A stretch of 60,000 nucleotides of DNA, taken from assembly GCF_037975245.1 (NCBI RefSeq), contig NC_092568.1, positions 8,755,001 through 8,815,000 on the forward strand, in the 5' to 3' direction. Position 1 is the stretch's first letter; the number at the start of each line of letters is the position of its first letter. The translations under genes and the position numbers were made by a program. The notes beneath the pieces were generated by a model. That model ran no database searches, was not told the DNA's origin, and was given only the letters and a program-made list of their open reading frames with translations. This document shows positions 59,800 to 60,000 of the stretch, piece after piece. Source of the stretch: Apostichopus japonicus. Lineage: Eukaryota > Echinodermata > Holothuroidea > Aspidochirotida > Stichopodidae.

Positions 59800-60000
59800 C
59801 TTTATTATTATTATTATTTCGCCGTTATTTATATAGCGCATAATCCACAAGTTCTATGCGCTTTGACAACTTTATCAGGCAGTGAAGAAGGTTGGCAATT
59901 TTTAACGTTGGTAGCCCGACCGGATTTAAGAGCATGAAGTTAAGTAGCCCGAATACAGTAATAAAAAGCCCCGGCCTCCTGGCGCCCATGATTTTTTTAG
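59800..60000 (-). mobile_element. LINE/SINE 3' end with trinucleotide tail, cut by window edge
   Basis: On the minus strand: TTGTCAAAGCGCATAGAAC, TGCGCTATATAAATAACGGC and AATAATAATAATAATAAAG, the same kind of tail as at 38300-38390. The body continues beyond 60000. Confidence 0.6.

Overview
This is eukaryotic DNA: AT-rich, intron-bearing and repeat-dense, with long G/C homopolymers. The repeat content (hAT-type inverted-repeat elements, LINE tails ending in A/T trinucleotide runs, many minisatellites) fits a marine invertebrate deuterostome. An echinoderm is my best guess, but nothing here proves it.

The window holds two complete coding sequences. Both are on the minus strand, in tandem, and both encode nuclear receptors of the estrogen-related receptor type (ERR, NR3B-like). 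ERR-A (21469 down to 4122, seven coding exons, 537 residues) lies downstream of ERR-B (50754 down to 42310, six coding exons, 447 residues). I built both models by hand: every intron is GT-AG, the frame closes through every junction, and the exons pair one to one. The 117-nt and 108-nt exons match exactly in length, and ERR-A exons 5+6 (85+191 nt) equal the single 276-nt ERR-B exon 5. They are therefore ancient duplicates with one intron difference. Both keep the ERR DNA-contact residues (P-box EACKA, GRQKYRR extension). Both have Ala in place of the helix-3 Glu that classical ERR and ER proteins use, so they look like a divergent ERR lineage.

Layout: 1-4121 is flanking DNA with a 33-bp minisatellite and a 13-copy, 111-bp satellite. 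4122-21493 is ERR-A. 21494-42309 is intergenic and full of mobile elements: an intact-ended 1.74-kb hAT-type element, several short hAT-type elements with 8-bp target duplications (one nested in another), an element with repeated CGAATGACA ends, LINE tails, tRNA-like SINE pieces, a TA microsatellite and degenerate tandem repeats. 42310-50792 is ERR-B. 50793-60000 is upstream DNA with no recognisable coding exon.

The most unusual signal is at the splice sites. The 3' end of ERR-A exon 2 with its splice donor is the first unit of a 12-copy, 70-bp minisatellite running into the intron, giving eleven decoy donors. The 5' end of ERR-B exon 5 with its acceptor is triplicated in the preceding intron, and both decoy copies carry an in-frame stop. 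Further tandem arrays in and beside the locus also carry donor-like motifs.
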